NCBI GenBank assembly: GCA_018287875.1
Contig: JAGVVL010000022.1
Span: forward strand, 620,001-684,000
Direction: 5' to 3'
Source: Nigrospora sphaerica
Taxonomy: Eukaryota; Ascomycota; Sordariomycetes; Amphisphaeriales; Apiosporaceae
Length of the DNA: 64,000 bases
This document shows, piece after piece, positions 50,740-61,444 of this stretch. The notes below the pieces were generated by a model. It had not been told where the DNA came from. It ran no database searches and was given only the letters and a program-made list of their open reading frames with translations. Position numbers and translations under genes: made by a program. The stretch's first letter is position 1, and each line of letters begins with the position of its first letter.

Positions 50740-52528
50740 AATTGGTACTCAAACCATCGTCTGCCACAGATACAGATTTAGCAATTTTTTGAAGCCAACC
50801 CCTTCTAGGGATACACTCACATTCGAACCTAGGAACGCCTCACTGCCGTAATCAACGAAACAAGCGGTGCTCAGTGGCATTACAGAAAAGCCCTTTCTAA
50901 GTAAATGGTGATTCACTCTTAAAAACCGTCCCTGAATATACCTCGATTGAAAAGCCATTTGCGTACAGTTGAGAGACGGTCGCTCTGGACCAAGTTGTAC
51001 CTGCATTGATGACTTAGCGTTAGCTAGGAATGGAACCCATGTGATTGAGCGGGTGACCACGATGCAGCGCCTAGCGGCCGCAAGCCGTCACCCCATCACC
51101 AAGCGCATTCGGTCGATGCACTCCTTGGCTATGAGGACAAGGATGCTCCTATGTGGGCATAGGGTGACGATGCAGGTTAGTGGAATGGCCTTCCGATTGG
51201 CTTTTCCCAGGCCTAGCCATCACAGCAAGCTCGCTTCCGGAGCGTGCCTAGGCCTCGAGTGCGCAATTATCGAGGAAACCAGCACAGCTCACATAGATTC
51301 TCCCTCGTGCGCAAATCCCAGAGTCGTGTTTCCTAAGAGCAAACGTCGGGTCTTACACAATGAGAGCCGTGGAACTTCCCACCCATCTGCTTCTTGGAGT
51401 GACTATTGTAGCTCTACTTGCTGCGTACGTGTACCAGCTGTTTTGGGGGGGCGCATTCCTCACAGTAACAGAGTCTTGGCCCTGATAACACTGAGCCAGC
51501 AACATTTCCCGCGAGTCGATGCTACAGGTGGAAGAGGTCCCTACTGGAACATTGACGACAAATACCGGCCTGGCAACGGTGCCAGACAAACATTCAGTTC
51601 CCCTAGGAGTACACAATTCAAAACTTCGTCTTCAGCAGTACATCGTGTGTGATCCTAGGTTGCCTACCAGAAAGGAAAACGCCATATGCTACTGATAACA
51701 TGACAACTGAGGTCGGTTTCTTAACACAGCGGCTGGTCTTCCCCCGATTTGCTGGGGAGTTGGCTCGCTAAACGTCATCTTGCTGGATGCAATTGAGTTT
51801 ACGGACGGCAGCAAGTTTCCTATTAAACAAGCTTTAGAAATCGAGCCGTCCCAATCGGGTGTGGTAAGCAGTAGCTACGATTGTAGGCGTTCGTGTCATC
51901 CGTCCAAGCTCCCCACAGGCTTCACCCGAGGCACGATTGCTCTGCACCTGGTCAGAATGGACCATGGAGCTTGCTGCTAACTCGCGCGGCAGTATCCGCG
52001 GCTGAGCCTATACGAGTCCACTGTCGCCCTACGCTGGTCGAACTCTATCTCGATGCCAATCGATCAAATTGAGTGCTCACAAGTGGTGAATTGGCATACT
52101 GTCGACGGCAGTACAGTTACTGCTCCCGGACGGTGACAGGATAGCGGCATCTCTGACCTTTGACGACCGAGGCGGGCTCGACGGACTTGGACAAGCATCC
52201 TTGGCCGTAGCACTAACCATCTTCCAAATCTGCATACTTAACCCAGCGTTGATTATGGACCCATCGCATTAGCTTGTCCACTACACCCACTACCATTCGG
52301 GGCTTCTAGTAGTGTCCTAGCGCTGCATTCAGCGAAAAGCCTAACGCCACGGGCGCTTGCCCTTCGCCCAAATCATCCGACCCTCCTACGCCCAGGGTCG
52401 ACGATGCACTCTCTCCTACTCATGACGGTTCTTCATGCAACTTTGATATGCTGAAAATCCCAGTGTGTCTCACAAGTCTTATCTTCACGCAGCACCTAAA
52501 CTAGCATGGTGTTATCCTAACTTAGGAG
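50740..52528. other. Spacer of the NLR inverted pair, shared promoter region
   Basis: A 1.8-kb divergent promoter region between the two NLR genes. Open frames at 50749-51060 (minus) and 50969-51652 (plus) have no recognisable domain. An effector domain for either NLR was looked for and not found. Confidence 0.45.
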
Positions 52529-55500
52529 ATGAGCCCCGAGAAGCGAAAAGGAGAAGACTGCGAAGACACACAAAGGCAAAAGCGGCGCCACGTCACCAGT
52601 CAAGAGATCCATACAGGAGCGGACGAAGCCGACGCTGAGCCATCAAGCTTTTCCCATCAACCGGCGAGACCCGGAAGATTCAGTCAGAGCGGCACCCCAC
52701 ATGGCTCCCATTTCGCTGATGAGCATACGGCGAAATCCATATCCTCCTTTTCCCAGGACGGCTCTCATTACAACGGTCAATTTGACCTGCAACCTGGAGC
52801 GTCTCTCCATCAAGGCAACGTCATAAACATTCAGCAGACAGCCAAACGATGCCTCGCCGACCTACGCGTCACCGACCCCCGCCACGATAAGAAACGCATC
52901 CAGAGCACCAAGGGCGGCCTGCTCTCGGACTGCTACGTCTGGGTGCTCGACAACCCCGAATTTTGCGAATGGCGCGACCACGAGGACCAGCGACTGCTCT
53001 GGGTCAAGGGCGACCCGGGCAAGGGCAAGACCATGCTCCTCTGCGGCATCATCGACGAGCTGGAGAAATCACCGGCCGAAGGAAGGCGCCTCGCCTACTT
53101 CTTCTGCCAAGCCACCGACGGGCGCCTCAACACCGCGACGGCTGTCCTACGCGGTCTTATCTTCATGCTTCTCGACCAAGACGCCTCACTTATGTCACAC
53201 ATGAAGAAGAAATACGACACCGCCGGCAAGGCGCTCTTTGAGGATGCGAACGCGTGGCAGGCGCTCTCCGAGATCTTCACGAACATGCTCCGCGACTCGA
53301 AGCTACAAGGCGTCTACCTTATGGTCGATGCACTAGACGAGTGTGTGGGTGGCCTACCCCAGCTCCTAGAGTTGGTAACAGAGACCTCGCGATCAACCGG
53401 TGCCAAATGGCTTGTTTCGAGCCGGAATCTGCCGCATATCGGGCAGCAGCTGTCCAACGTAGCGCACCGGCTCTCGCTTGAGGTCAATGCGAAGTCGGTC
53501 GCAGCCGCTGTGGATAACTATATCACGCATAAGGTGTCTGACCTTACACGACGTAAGGGCTATCGAGACAACACCACCGAAGATGTACGCCAGTACCTGT
53601 CGTCGAACGCTAACGGCACCTTCCTCTGGGTTGCCTTAGTCTGCCAGGAACTCGAGAAAGGTCGCCGAGGGAATGCATTACAGGAAGTTAAGTCTTTCCC
53701 ATCGGGCCTCGATGCTCTGTATGGACGGATGATGCAGCAAATCCGCGCATCGAAGGACGCCGAGCTTTGTACGCAGGTGCTTGCTCTTATCGCAATAACC
53801 TATCGCCCACCTTCACTCACCGAGTCTACTGCATTCATTAAAGAGCATAAGAGTACGGTAGAAGACACCGAAGAGCTAGAAGAGATTGTCGGTCTTTGCG
53901 GCTCGTTCCTTACGGTCCGCGAGGAGACAGTTTATTTCGTCCACCAGTCGGCGAAGGACTTCTTAATGATGGACCAATCGGCCTTTCTCTCCCCTAAACA
54001 GCAAGAAACCGTCCATGGCCAAATATTCTCGAAGTCGGTCGAGGCCATGTCCCGGACCCTGAAGCGCGACATCTACGGACTACGGGACCCAGGCTTCCCT
54101 ATCGAGGATGTCCATCGGCGGAGATCTAACCCCGATCCATTGGCAGCAATAGGATACTCCTGTGTCTACTGGGCCAATCACTTAATCGATGCTAGCGAGG
54201 CTCCGGGTAGGGACGGCAGCGTACAGAAGTACGAGACAGTGTACAAGTTCTTACGGAGCAAGGGACTCTACTGGATCGAGTCGTTAAGTCTACTACGGAG
54301 CATATTGGAAGGGATGCACGCATTAGAGGGGTTGATACGGCATTTACAGGTACACCTTTACACGCCCTAGCACGGTGTCTTTCGAGCTAATAGTATAAAG
54401 GAACGGCCGAGGGCGTCGAGACTTCAAGCGCTCGTGAAAGACGCCTGCCGTCTTCTGCAAACCTTTTGGCCGGCCATCGAGAGCCGGCCGCTTCAGGCGT
54501 ACGCCGCACCACTCGTGCTGAGCCCAAGGCAGAGCATAATGCGAGACCTCTTCAAGCACGAGGCACCGCGATGGGTGGAGTGTAAAACGAAGTTGGCGGA
54601 GCAATGGAGCGCGTGCGAGGCCGTCCTCGAGGGCCATACGAGTTGGGTCACTTCGGCGGCCTTCTCGGCGGACGGGCGGCGTATCGTCTCGGCATCGGGC
54701 GATAAGACCGTCCGGCTCTGGGACGCGCAGACCGGCACGTGCGACGCCGTCCTCGAGGGCCATACTGATGACGTCACTTCGGCGGCCTTCTCGGCGGACG
54801 GGCGGCGCATCGTCTCAGCGTCGGACGACCAGACCGTCCGGCTCTGGGACGCGCAGACCGGCACGTGCGACGCCGCCCTCGAGGGCCATACTTCTTTAGT
54901 CACTTCGGCGGCCTTCTCGGCGGACGGGCGGTGCGTCGTCTCGGCGTCGGACGACAAGACCGTCCGGCTCTGGGACGCGCAGACCGGCACGTGCGCCGCC
55001 GTCCTCGACGGCCATACGGATTGGGTTACTTCGGCGGCCTTCTCGGCGGACGGGCGGCGCGTCGTCTCGGCGTCGTGGGACAAGACCGTCCGGCTCTGGG
55101 ACGCGCAGACCGGCACGTGCGACGCCGTCCTCGACGGCCATACGAGTAGCGTCACTTCGGCGGCCTTCTCGGCGGACGGGCGGCGCATCGTCTCGGCGTC
55201 GCGCGACCAGACCGTCCGGCTCTGGAACGCGCAGACCGGCACGTGCGACGCCGTCCTTGAGGGCCATACTTCTTTAGTCACTTCGGCGGCCTTCTCGGCG
55301 GACGGGCGGCGCGTCGTCTCGGCGTCGGACGACCAGACCGTCCGGCTCTGGGACGCGCAGACCGGCATAGGCCTTCGTACCTACCACGTCGGCCACAGCT
55401 CCACCGTCGCGTTCGATCCAACCGGCACCCAGATCCACACCGACAAGGGCGATATTCGCATCGACGAAGCTATGCCGGTGGAAGAGGATACGTACCTCCC

Positions 55501-55717
55501 ACAATCAACGCCCGCGCCTGCGCCACAAGAAAACTTTGGTCTAAGTGCCGATGGGGCTTGGATTCAGCGGCAATCGCATCCGGTCCTCTGGCTCCCTCCC
55601 GAGTACCAGCCAATAGAGTCCGCCGTGTTCGCGACCGAACGGGGCACGCATCTCGTTCTCGGTTGCTCGTCCGGTCGGGTCTATCTCTTTCATTGTCACA
55701 TTCCTAACACTTCGTAA
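52529..55717 (+). CDS. NACHT-WD40 NLR receptor 2 (HET-E type)
   Basis: The better preserved receptor. Residues 1-77 are polar, with a bipartite nuclear-signal-like KRKGEDCEDTQRQKRRH. Residues 78-101 form the amyloid-like motif (GSHYNGQFDLQ...HQGNVINI). NACHT has Walker A GDPGKGKT (161-168), Walker B LMVDALDECVGG, KWLVSSRN, and VREETVYFVHQSAKDFLM. As in NLR1, an in-frame TAG (about 54368) follows LYTP. It lies in a potential phase-0 intron of 51 nt, 54350-54400 (donor GTACAC, branch GCTAAT, acceptor AAAG). Splicing yields about 1045 residues. The WD40 part then has six 42-residue units and a diverged seventh, ending in a conserved tail (VLWLPPEYQP...VYLFH). Expected role: ligand sensing by WD40, oligomerisation by NACHT, and templating of a partner effector through the N-terminal motif. 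Confidence 0.85.
52760..52831 (+). other. HRAM-like amyloid motif of NLR2 (residues 78-101)
   Basis: GSHYNGQFDLQ then PGASLHQGNVINI. Position directly before NACHT and match to the HET protein repeats are as for NLR1. Confidence 0.6.
54614..55369 (+). repeat. Six tandem 126-bp WD40 units of NLR2
   Basis: Exactly six 126-bp units from the TGC codon at 54614 to 55369, highly alike. Variable positions are the same as in NLR1. After the conserved Val, NLR2 has Thr in every unit, whereas NLR1 has Asn, Trp or Arg. Confidence 0.95.
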
Positions 55718-56060
55718 AGGGCTTTTAAGCTCTCGTCTTTTCTTATCTCTATAGAAAGGAGGGTCCCAGGTGGCGGCACAAATTTATACGCTTCGCACTG
55801 TTGTAGCGGAATCTTCGAGAACAAGTTTTATCGACGAATCGTTACGAATAGATAGCTCGTCTTCTATACGAACGAATGCGACCGTAGTTCGTGGAAGACA
55901 CCTATTAGTTATGATGGGTCTTCCGACGATAGTGCACAGCCGACAACATGCTACCTGCCGTCATTGCTACCTACTGGCATTGCCACCGCTAGCATAGCTA
56001 GAACCTTCCGTTACACGGAGCGACGCTGGAAGATACGTTTAGGATGCGGGATTAGCAGGG

Positions 56061-56624
56061 TAGGCAGCCTACGTCAGCCTGCCGGAGCTAACAGCGGTTC
56101 TATTAGTCGTTGGTGCTATGCGGTACTGAAAGCCCTGATTACATGTATGCATTGAGACGTGGCGGGACACGTCTTCATTGTCTCCTTTTAATATTCACGG
56201 AAGCCTTTCCACTACCTTGTGTAGGTACTCGTACAGAGCTCCTGCTAGGGGGAGTAGTAGACACAGTGCCGTTGGCCGGTAGGAGGGGTAGCCCGGCAGA
56301 TAGGGTGCGGGGCAGGGCGAGCCTATCCAATCCTATCCGAAGGCCAACGTGTTAGGGCAGACGGGACACTCTAGCGACGGAGTTATCGAGGTATAGGGTG
56401 ATGGGTCGTCCCTGCTACAGGCATAAGCGCATGACAGCTCGCCAGCTATGGGATATACCTAGAGTTCATGCATTAGCTTGTGGCTCTATTTTCCCCAAAA
56501 TGTGATGGTTTCCCCGGCCTATCTATCATCCAGTAAACCTAAAGATTTCATCTAGACGAAGATCTTACAGGTCTCCTGTAACGATGTCATCGCGCTCCCG
56601 CTACCAAGTGGCCAGAGCACCCGC
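56061..56624. other. Intergenic, nothing recognised
   Basis: Separates the convergent ends of NLR2 and the HET gene. No gene was recognised. Confidence 0.4.
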
Positions 56625-57686
56625 TTACTCCATAGTAGCTGTCTTCGCGTCGATTTGGTTGCCCTGCAACGCCTGAGCTCTGCCTCCCGCATTCACGTTT
56701 CCACTGAATTCCGATCCCTCTTGCACTATGTCGCCCTGGGTAACGCCTCTTATCTTGTTGCCTTGATCGGACGACGCGTTGCCAGTCAAAGTGATGTTGC
56801 TCTGAAATTTGGAGCCCCCTTGTCTTATGCGGAGACTTGCGGGCCTGACTGACTGGAAACCATCGTCTTCGTGTAATGCTGGGGAAATTAGCAAGTGAAA
56901 TACGAAGAGAGAAGCTAACTTGCCATTGCGTATTTTGGAACGGCTTTGAGCGCGTTTGTCAATTTCGTCCTGGAGTCGGATGAACGCGTTCTGCTCCCCT
57001 TCGCCGTAGATTAACGGCAGGTAGATGTCGAAGATCCCGAGCAAGGAGTAGACCCGGTCTTCTGCACGTTTGGTTCTCCGCTCTCCTCTCCAGGAAAGTC
57101 GCTCCTCCACGCTGAAGGTTGGTAAAGACCCCCCTCGAAGTGCGTCGATCGAGATCCCCGTGATCTCATACAGAGGCGTCTCGAGCGACGCCTTATCGCC
57201 CAGTTTCTGGCCGTTCTCTGAGAAGAAGATGACTGACTTCGGGGCGATCAGCTCTTGAAGCGTCCACCCACGGGTAAACCATCGGCTTTCCCGGAAGGCC
57301 GCATCCCAAGGTATGCCAGGCTTCCCCTTCCTCTCGCTAGTACCCACTGAAACGTCAGATAGGTAGACGTAGCACTGAACAGCGTTCTGATACCAGCGAA
57401 ACATCGAGTTGATGGCTTCCGACAGCTCCGTGCTGTTCGACTTGTCGATGCAGCACGTGTCGACCCAGAAGTACTGTAAGCCGTCCGCGGCCGCTTGCTG
57501 GCCGCAGAACGTAAGCTTCCTGTACCCCTCCTTGTGCTGGCCTGTATGGTGTTGGATGTCCTGGAAGGTGACTTCCTGGTGATCGGTCCCCCACGTGTGG
57601 GAAAGAATGGCGTATGGCGGGATCCCGTCGATGAGATCCTCCGTCAGGCTCAGGCCCCCCTCGCGCTGAAGCTGTAGGAGGCGCAT
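56625..57686 (-). CDS. HET-domain protein with C-terminal tandem amyloid-like repeats
   Basis: A 353-residue putative cell-death effector of vegetative incompatibility. The HET domain (residues 1-240) has PPYAILSHTWG, EVTFQDI, YFWVDTCCIDKSNSTELSEAI, WYQNAVQCYVYLSDV, WFTRGWTLQELIAP and AEDRVYSLLGIFDI. After a short linker the last 63 residues hold two repeats, 291-312 (GSKFQSNITLTG...QGNKI) and 324-345 (GSEFSGNVNAGG...QGNQI), 11 residues apart. This resembles the two-repeat prion domain of HET-s, and the repeats match the single motif of the neighbouring NLRs. A 75-nt in-frame intron (56845-56919, donor GTTAGC, acceptor GTCAG) may be spliced from the linker; a tempting 41-nt alternative would destroy the tail frame. 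The start is the first ATG (MRLLQLQREGG, typical of HET proteins). Convergent with NLR2, about 0.9 kb away. Confidence 0.85.
   Translation of the reverse strand: MRLLQLQREGGLSLTEDLIDGIPPYAILSHTWGTDHQEVTFQDIQHHTGQHKEGYRKLTFCGQQAAADGLQYFWVDTCCIDKSNSTELSEAINSMFRWYQNAVQCYVYLSDVSVGTSERKGKPGIPWDAAFRESRWFTRGWTLQELIAPKSVIFFSENGQKLGDKASLETPLYEITGISIDALRGGSLPTFSVEERLSWRGERRTKRAEDRVYSLLGIFDIYLPLIYGEGEQNAFIRLQDEIDKRAQSRSKIRNGKLASLFVFHLLISPALHEDDGFQSVRPASLRIRQGGSKFQSNITLTGNASSDQGNKIRGVTQGDIVQEGSEFSGNVNAGGRAQALQGNQIDAKTATME
56652..56816 (-). other. Two HRAM-like amyloid repeats of the HET protein
   Basis: R1 spans 56751-56816 and R2 56652-56717. Each is 22 residues: GS-x-F, a Ser/Gly, Asn, a hydrophobic, then Gly at the middle, Ala, and QGN-x-I at the end. 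A Gly/Asn/Gln-rich strand-turn pattern fits beta-solenoid amyloids such as HET-s. Confidence 0.6.
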
Positions 57687-59379
57687 GGTGCGGTGCAGTA
57701 ATCGTGTTGAAGTGGCGGGAGACGAAGTAGAGGTTGGGTGCAGTAAAATTTGGACCTTCAGACGCGCGCGATCATCGAGGCGGAGCGGAGCTGCGCCTGG
57801 GACGTCGCTGTGCTGTTGTGGCGCCGTGGATGCTGCGCAAGCGCTGGATGACAGGCTGGCCTCCCTCCCCGTGGGCTGGGTGGCTACAACAGTCTATGCC
57901 GCGAGTGCAGCCAGAAGAACACTGCACATGATGCCGGTCCAGTATAAATTAGGCAGATCATTGACCTCGTGCGGAGTGGTGAATCGCACTTGCCAGCACC
58001 TTTGTGCAGGCATGGCTGGAGCGCTGTGCGCGTATGCCGTGCGCATGAGTTAACAAGGCAGAGTAGCTCCTCTGCCCCCACCAGGTGCTACAGCCGCACA
58101 GTTGACCCCTGTGCGGGGTAGCACTCGCTATGCAGAACGGGCAAATGCCACGAAATAAGTTTGCTTCGGGGTTTATGGCTTCGCCACGTCATCGCCCTGT
58201 ACATGGGTCAAACATGCATCGTGGGATTTAGCGTCTATGAAAACCCAGCGTGGGTATGGGAGGTGCTTCCTAGCGCTCTTTAACCAACTGAAATCTACCC
58301 ATCACGATTAACTGCGCTGCTTGGAACAGACGATCGGTCGGGCCACGAATCCCAGAGACCAAACGACCTCCGTTGCCTGGCTCGCCTCGTTCCAAACCAC
58401 ACTTGAAGACGCAGAACACGCACAGCTTTCAATGTGATCACCCTCGCCCAGTCCGAAGGGTAGCCAAGCGCATTCTGGCCGTATGGGAAGACGGGATCCA
58501 ATTGGCGTACATCATTCTCCCGGCAGCTGGCCATCGCACTAAACGGTGGGCTAATAGCTTGTATGAATTTCGGCTATTTGATCTTCTCTGCCAAGAAGCC
58601 ACTTTAGCTCCCGAAGCTGGTCATGTCCTGGCTAGTATTACGGAGATGACGAAGCTGGCATGATGGTCACGATCCTCGATGTCTTGCCAGGGCAGACAGT
58701 AACGGATCTCGGGAAGCATACTAACTATTGTCGACAATACGACGCGAAGGAGACATCGAGCGCGCTTCCTTCTCCGCGAGGCAAAACGCAGTAAGCCTTG
58801 TGGTCATGGAAAGATTGCGATGCAGATTGGCCGCCCTAACGGAGGGAATAGAATGGGGAGTAGCTAGTGGCCACCGTTCGTCGGGAAAGCGTGTCGTGGC
58901 GCGCTGTGTGGTGGTGCGGGTGCGGGGCTGTCCAGTACTACTGGGCCCACGGAAGCACGCGACACGATTATCGAAAGACGGCATTCTATTGTCGCTTCAC
59001 ATAGTCGCTCTGTTATCCAAGTTGCGCCAGAGAGTACCTCGCCGTGCATGCTTGACCCTCCACGGCTGGCCTCGACTGCGGCGGCGCCTGGCCCTCGCCG
59101 ACGCAGAGCCGCCGGCATCCCTGCGGTTGGGTCATACTCGACCAGCGGAGCCGGGTACCCCAGCAAGCGCCCTGTCGCGTTTTGTACGGACAGCGTCACG
59201 GCACGCGACGGAGGGCTCCTCTGTACCGCCTGGTATCGCCTCGGAAACCAGGGACGCCCGGTACGTCTCCCTGTTCAGCTGTATGCCATCCGAGCCCGGC
59301 AAACGATGGACGTTCCGGCCGCCTTGGTCATCAAGTCCTCGATATCCCTTCGATCCGACGCGCCCCCGCCATACCAATC
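57687..59379. other. HET gene upstream region and unassigned sequence
   Basis: The first 300 bp are the likely HET promoter; a TATAAATT-like element is at 57942-57949 but its orientation is ambiguous. Long frames in the GC-rich part (58728-59852 plus, 59048-59563 plus) lack any recognised domain and overlap one another, so they are probably chance. Confidence 0.35.
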
Positions 59380-59640
59380 TTCTCGCCTCGCACCGAACCA
59401 GATCGCAGACCACGACGCGACTTCCCCACGACTCATCAGCGAGAATAGCACAAGAGAGCCGGGGCAGGCTAGCGAAGCTTTCCGTTCCTGGGGCGGGCCG
59501 GCCCACGACTCCGCCTGCCACGCTACGCGCTCGGGCGATCGTCGTTACGGAGCAGACAGGTAGCGGAACGCGCTACAAGGCCCGCGACACGCTCCTACAA
59601 CGGCCAACCGAAGCCACTCCGAAGCACCTAGGCGTCGCCT
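59380..59640 (+). repeat. Diverged direct repeat, copy 1
   Basis: Resembles 61445-61700: CGGGCCGGCCCACG, GCGATCGTCGTT and AGTAGCGGAA/GGTAGCGGAA blocks in the same order. It is non-coding as far as I can tell. Confidence 0.55.
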
Positions 59641-59889
59641 CTCCATCTCATCGAACCGATCGTTTCTCTTCGTGTTTTTGGACCTTAGCGCAGGGGAAGG
59701 CAGGTGGTACGCAACAGGCGGCTGATTGGCGTGTGCTGGCCTCTTCTACCACGGGGGCAATCTCCCAACGGAAGGCCGTCCGACGAGAGGTAGATTGCAC
59801 CGCGTGCAAGAATAAACGGGTACCATACCACACAGCGCTAGCCCGGCCTTGACCTCCCGTCTCCAAGTGCGGCACACGAGCGACAATGC

Positions 59890-60710
59890 ACCACCACGCC
59901 AGGCGGACGCCGCAACACAAACGCGGGCCGACACATGCAATCGCGGGCCGACACATGCGATTATGCATGTTCATCGCTCCCATTCGCCGCCATGCCATGG
60001 CGCAAACGCTGAACGAGCCGAGTGACCCACGAGCATACCTGGGTTAGCACGCAACGAGCCTCCTTAGTGTAGCCACCCCCAGTGGACGCCTTGTTTCGGG
60101 GGATAGCCGCAGCATCTTTGGGGTCGATGCCAGCCGCCGCCTTGGTATGGGTGCCTTAAACACCAACACTGCGATGTGCCGGCGGACCAGTGGCACCAAC
60201 GCGCCCTTGCTTACCATAGCGAGGATAGCGGCGTCGGATACGGTTGTACAGCCTCCTTCCATGGAATGGCACCCGCCATGTCTGGCCTACTCGACTCCTT
60301 GCCTCACGTTCGGAAGCACGAAGCGAGAGCCCGAGATTGCATTCGCTGCGTCACCCGCCCTTGCTTGAAAGCCCAGCTGGTGGACTCGAGCATAACTACG
60401 GGCCGTCACCCTCGTCCCTCTGCGGACGGTCTCTTGGCCACAGACCGCCATGGACGCGCCTTTCAACGTGATAGACGAAGCACGGCAGGCACAGCCAGAG
60501 AACTACGTTGTCTGGCATCCATACGGAGCCATGTAGGAATCCAACGTCGTGGGTCGCGAGGGACAGCAGGCCTACGCCGGCTGGCACGCACCCTTCCCAG
60601 GTAAGGCATCCACACAGGAACACGAGCAGGACTAACCTCAGTAGATGGATATGCCATCAACCACTATGGGCCACCCCTCGACCTACCACTTTTTGTCAGT
60701 GGTCTTCGAT
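59890..60710 (+). repeat. Diverged dispersed repeat, right copy
   Basis: Counterpart of 46030-46830 in direct orientation. The pair brackets the NLR and HET cluster. Confidence 0.6.
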
Positions 60711-61444
60711 ATCCACTAGCGATGACCGGAGACCTGATCCTGCACCAGGCCACAGCATGCGATGGTGCTGGATCTACCGGGCTCTTGTACGCCGTCCCGA
60801 GCAGCCGTGGAATGGAATACGGCGGGGTGCCTGCAGGGACTGTCTTTGGGGGCTCTCCAGCAGTCCCGCATGCCAATACCTTTGTCTGGGTTGCAAGGAC
60901 AAGATACACGGGGGAGATCGTTAGGGTCTGCATAATGGACTATGTGCTGTACTCGAGGATCGCCTGCCCTTACTGTTGCTGCTGCACGATTGCGTGACTA
61001 CGCGGCTGAAGGGGTGAAGGGCAGTGCGTTCAGATGGCAGGTGCATTGCATTGAATTGGGCACGACGCGGTACAGCGCTCCGTTATCGACTAATTTACCT
61101 AGTGTCCTACCTTTCAAGTGAAGTAAAGGTGATTGGTCTGCCTGGTCTTGGCTTCCAAAAGGGATGGGCGGCAGACTGGGTGGTGGGCTGCCGAGGCTCA
61201 CGTACAGACTCCAGCTGTGGCAGAGCTCTTGGCAGGCCGAGTGACCAAGGCCAGAATGAATGCGATGGAATGGCTAATACGTATCAAAAAGTCTGATATC
61301 GCTTTGGAAATCAGATACGCCCAGTAGGCCTCCCTATTCTGCCGTACGCCACCCCACCCTAGCGCGATGGACGTCGAGGCGGCCCTCGACCGTCAAAGCC
61401 TCAAAATCCCTGCAACCCGAGCCGCCACCGCCATCAGTTTCCCT
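60711..61444. other. Intergenic, nothing recognised
   Basis: No supported gene. A frame at 60722-60997 has no recognisable domain. Confidence 0.35.

Larger units (their letters stand above)
52529..56060 (+). repeat. Inverted duplication, right arm
   Basis: Counterpart of 47560-50739 on the opposite strand. Homology runs from the NACHT N-terminal motif to about 340 bp past the NLR2 stop. Confidence 0.8.

Noticed and set aside
58728..59852. Long 374-codon open frame on the plus strand
   Set aside because: It has no domain, overlaps other long frames in GC-rich sequence, is rich in Arg/Ser/Pro and partly covers a diverged non-coding repeat. It is most likely a chance frame.
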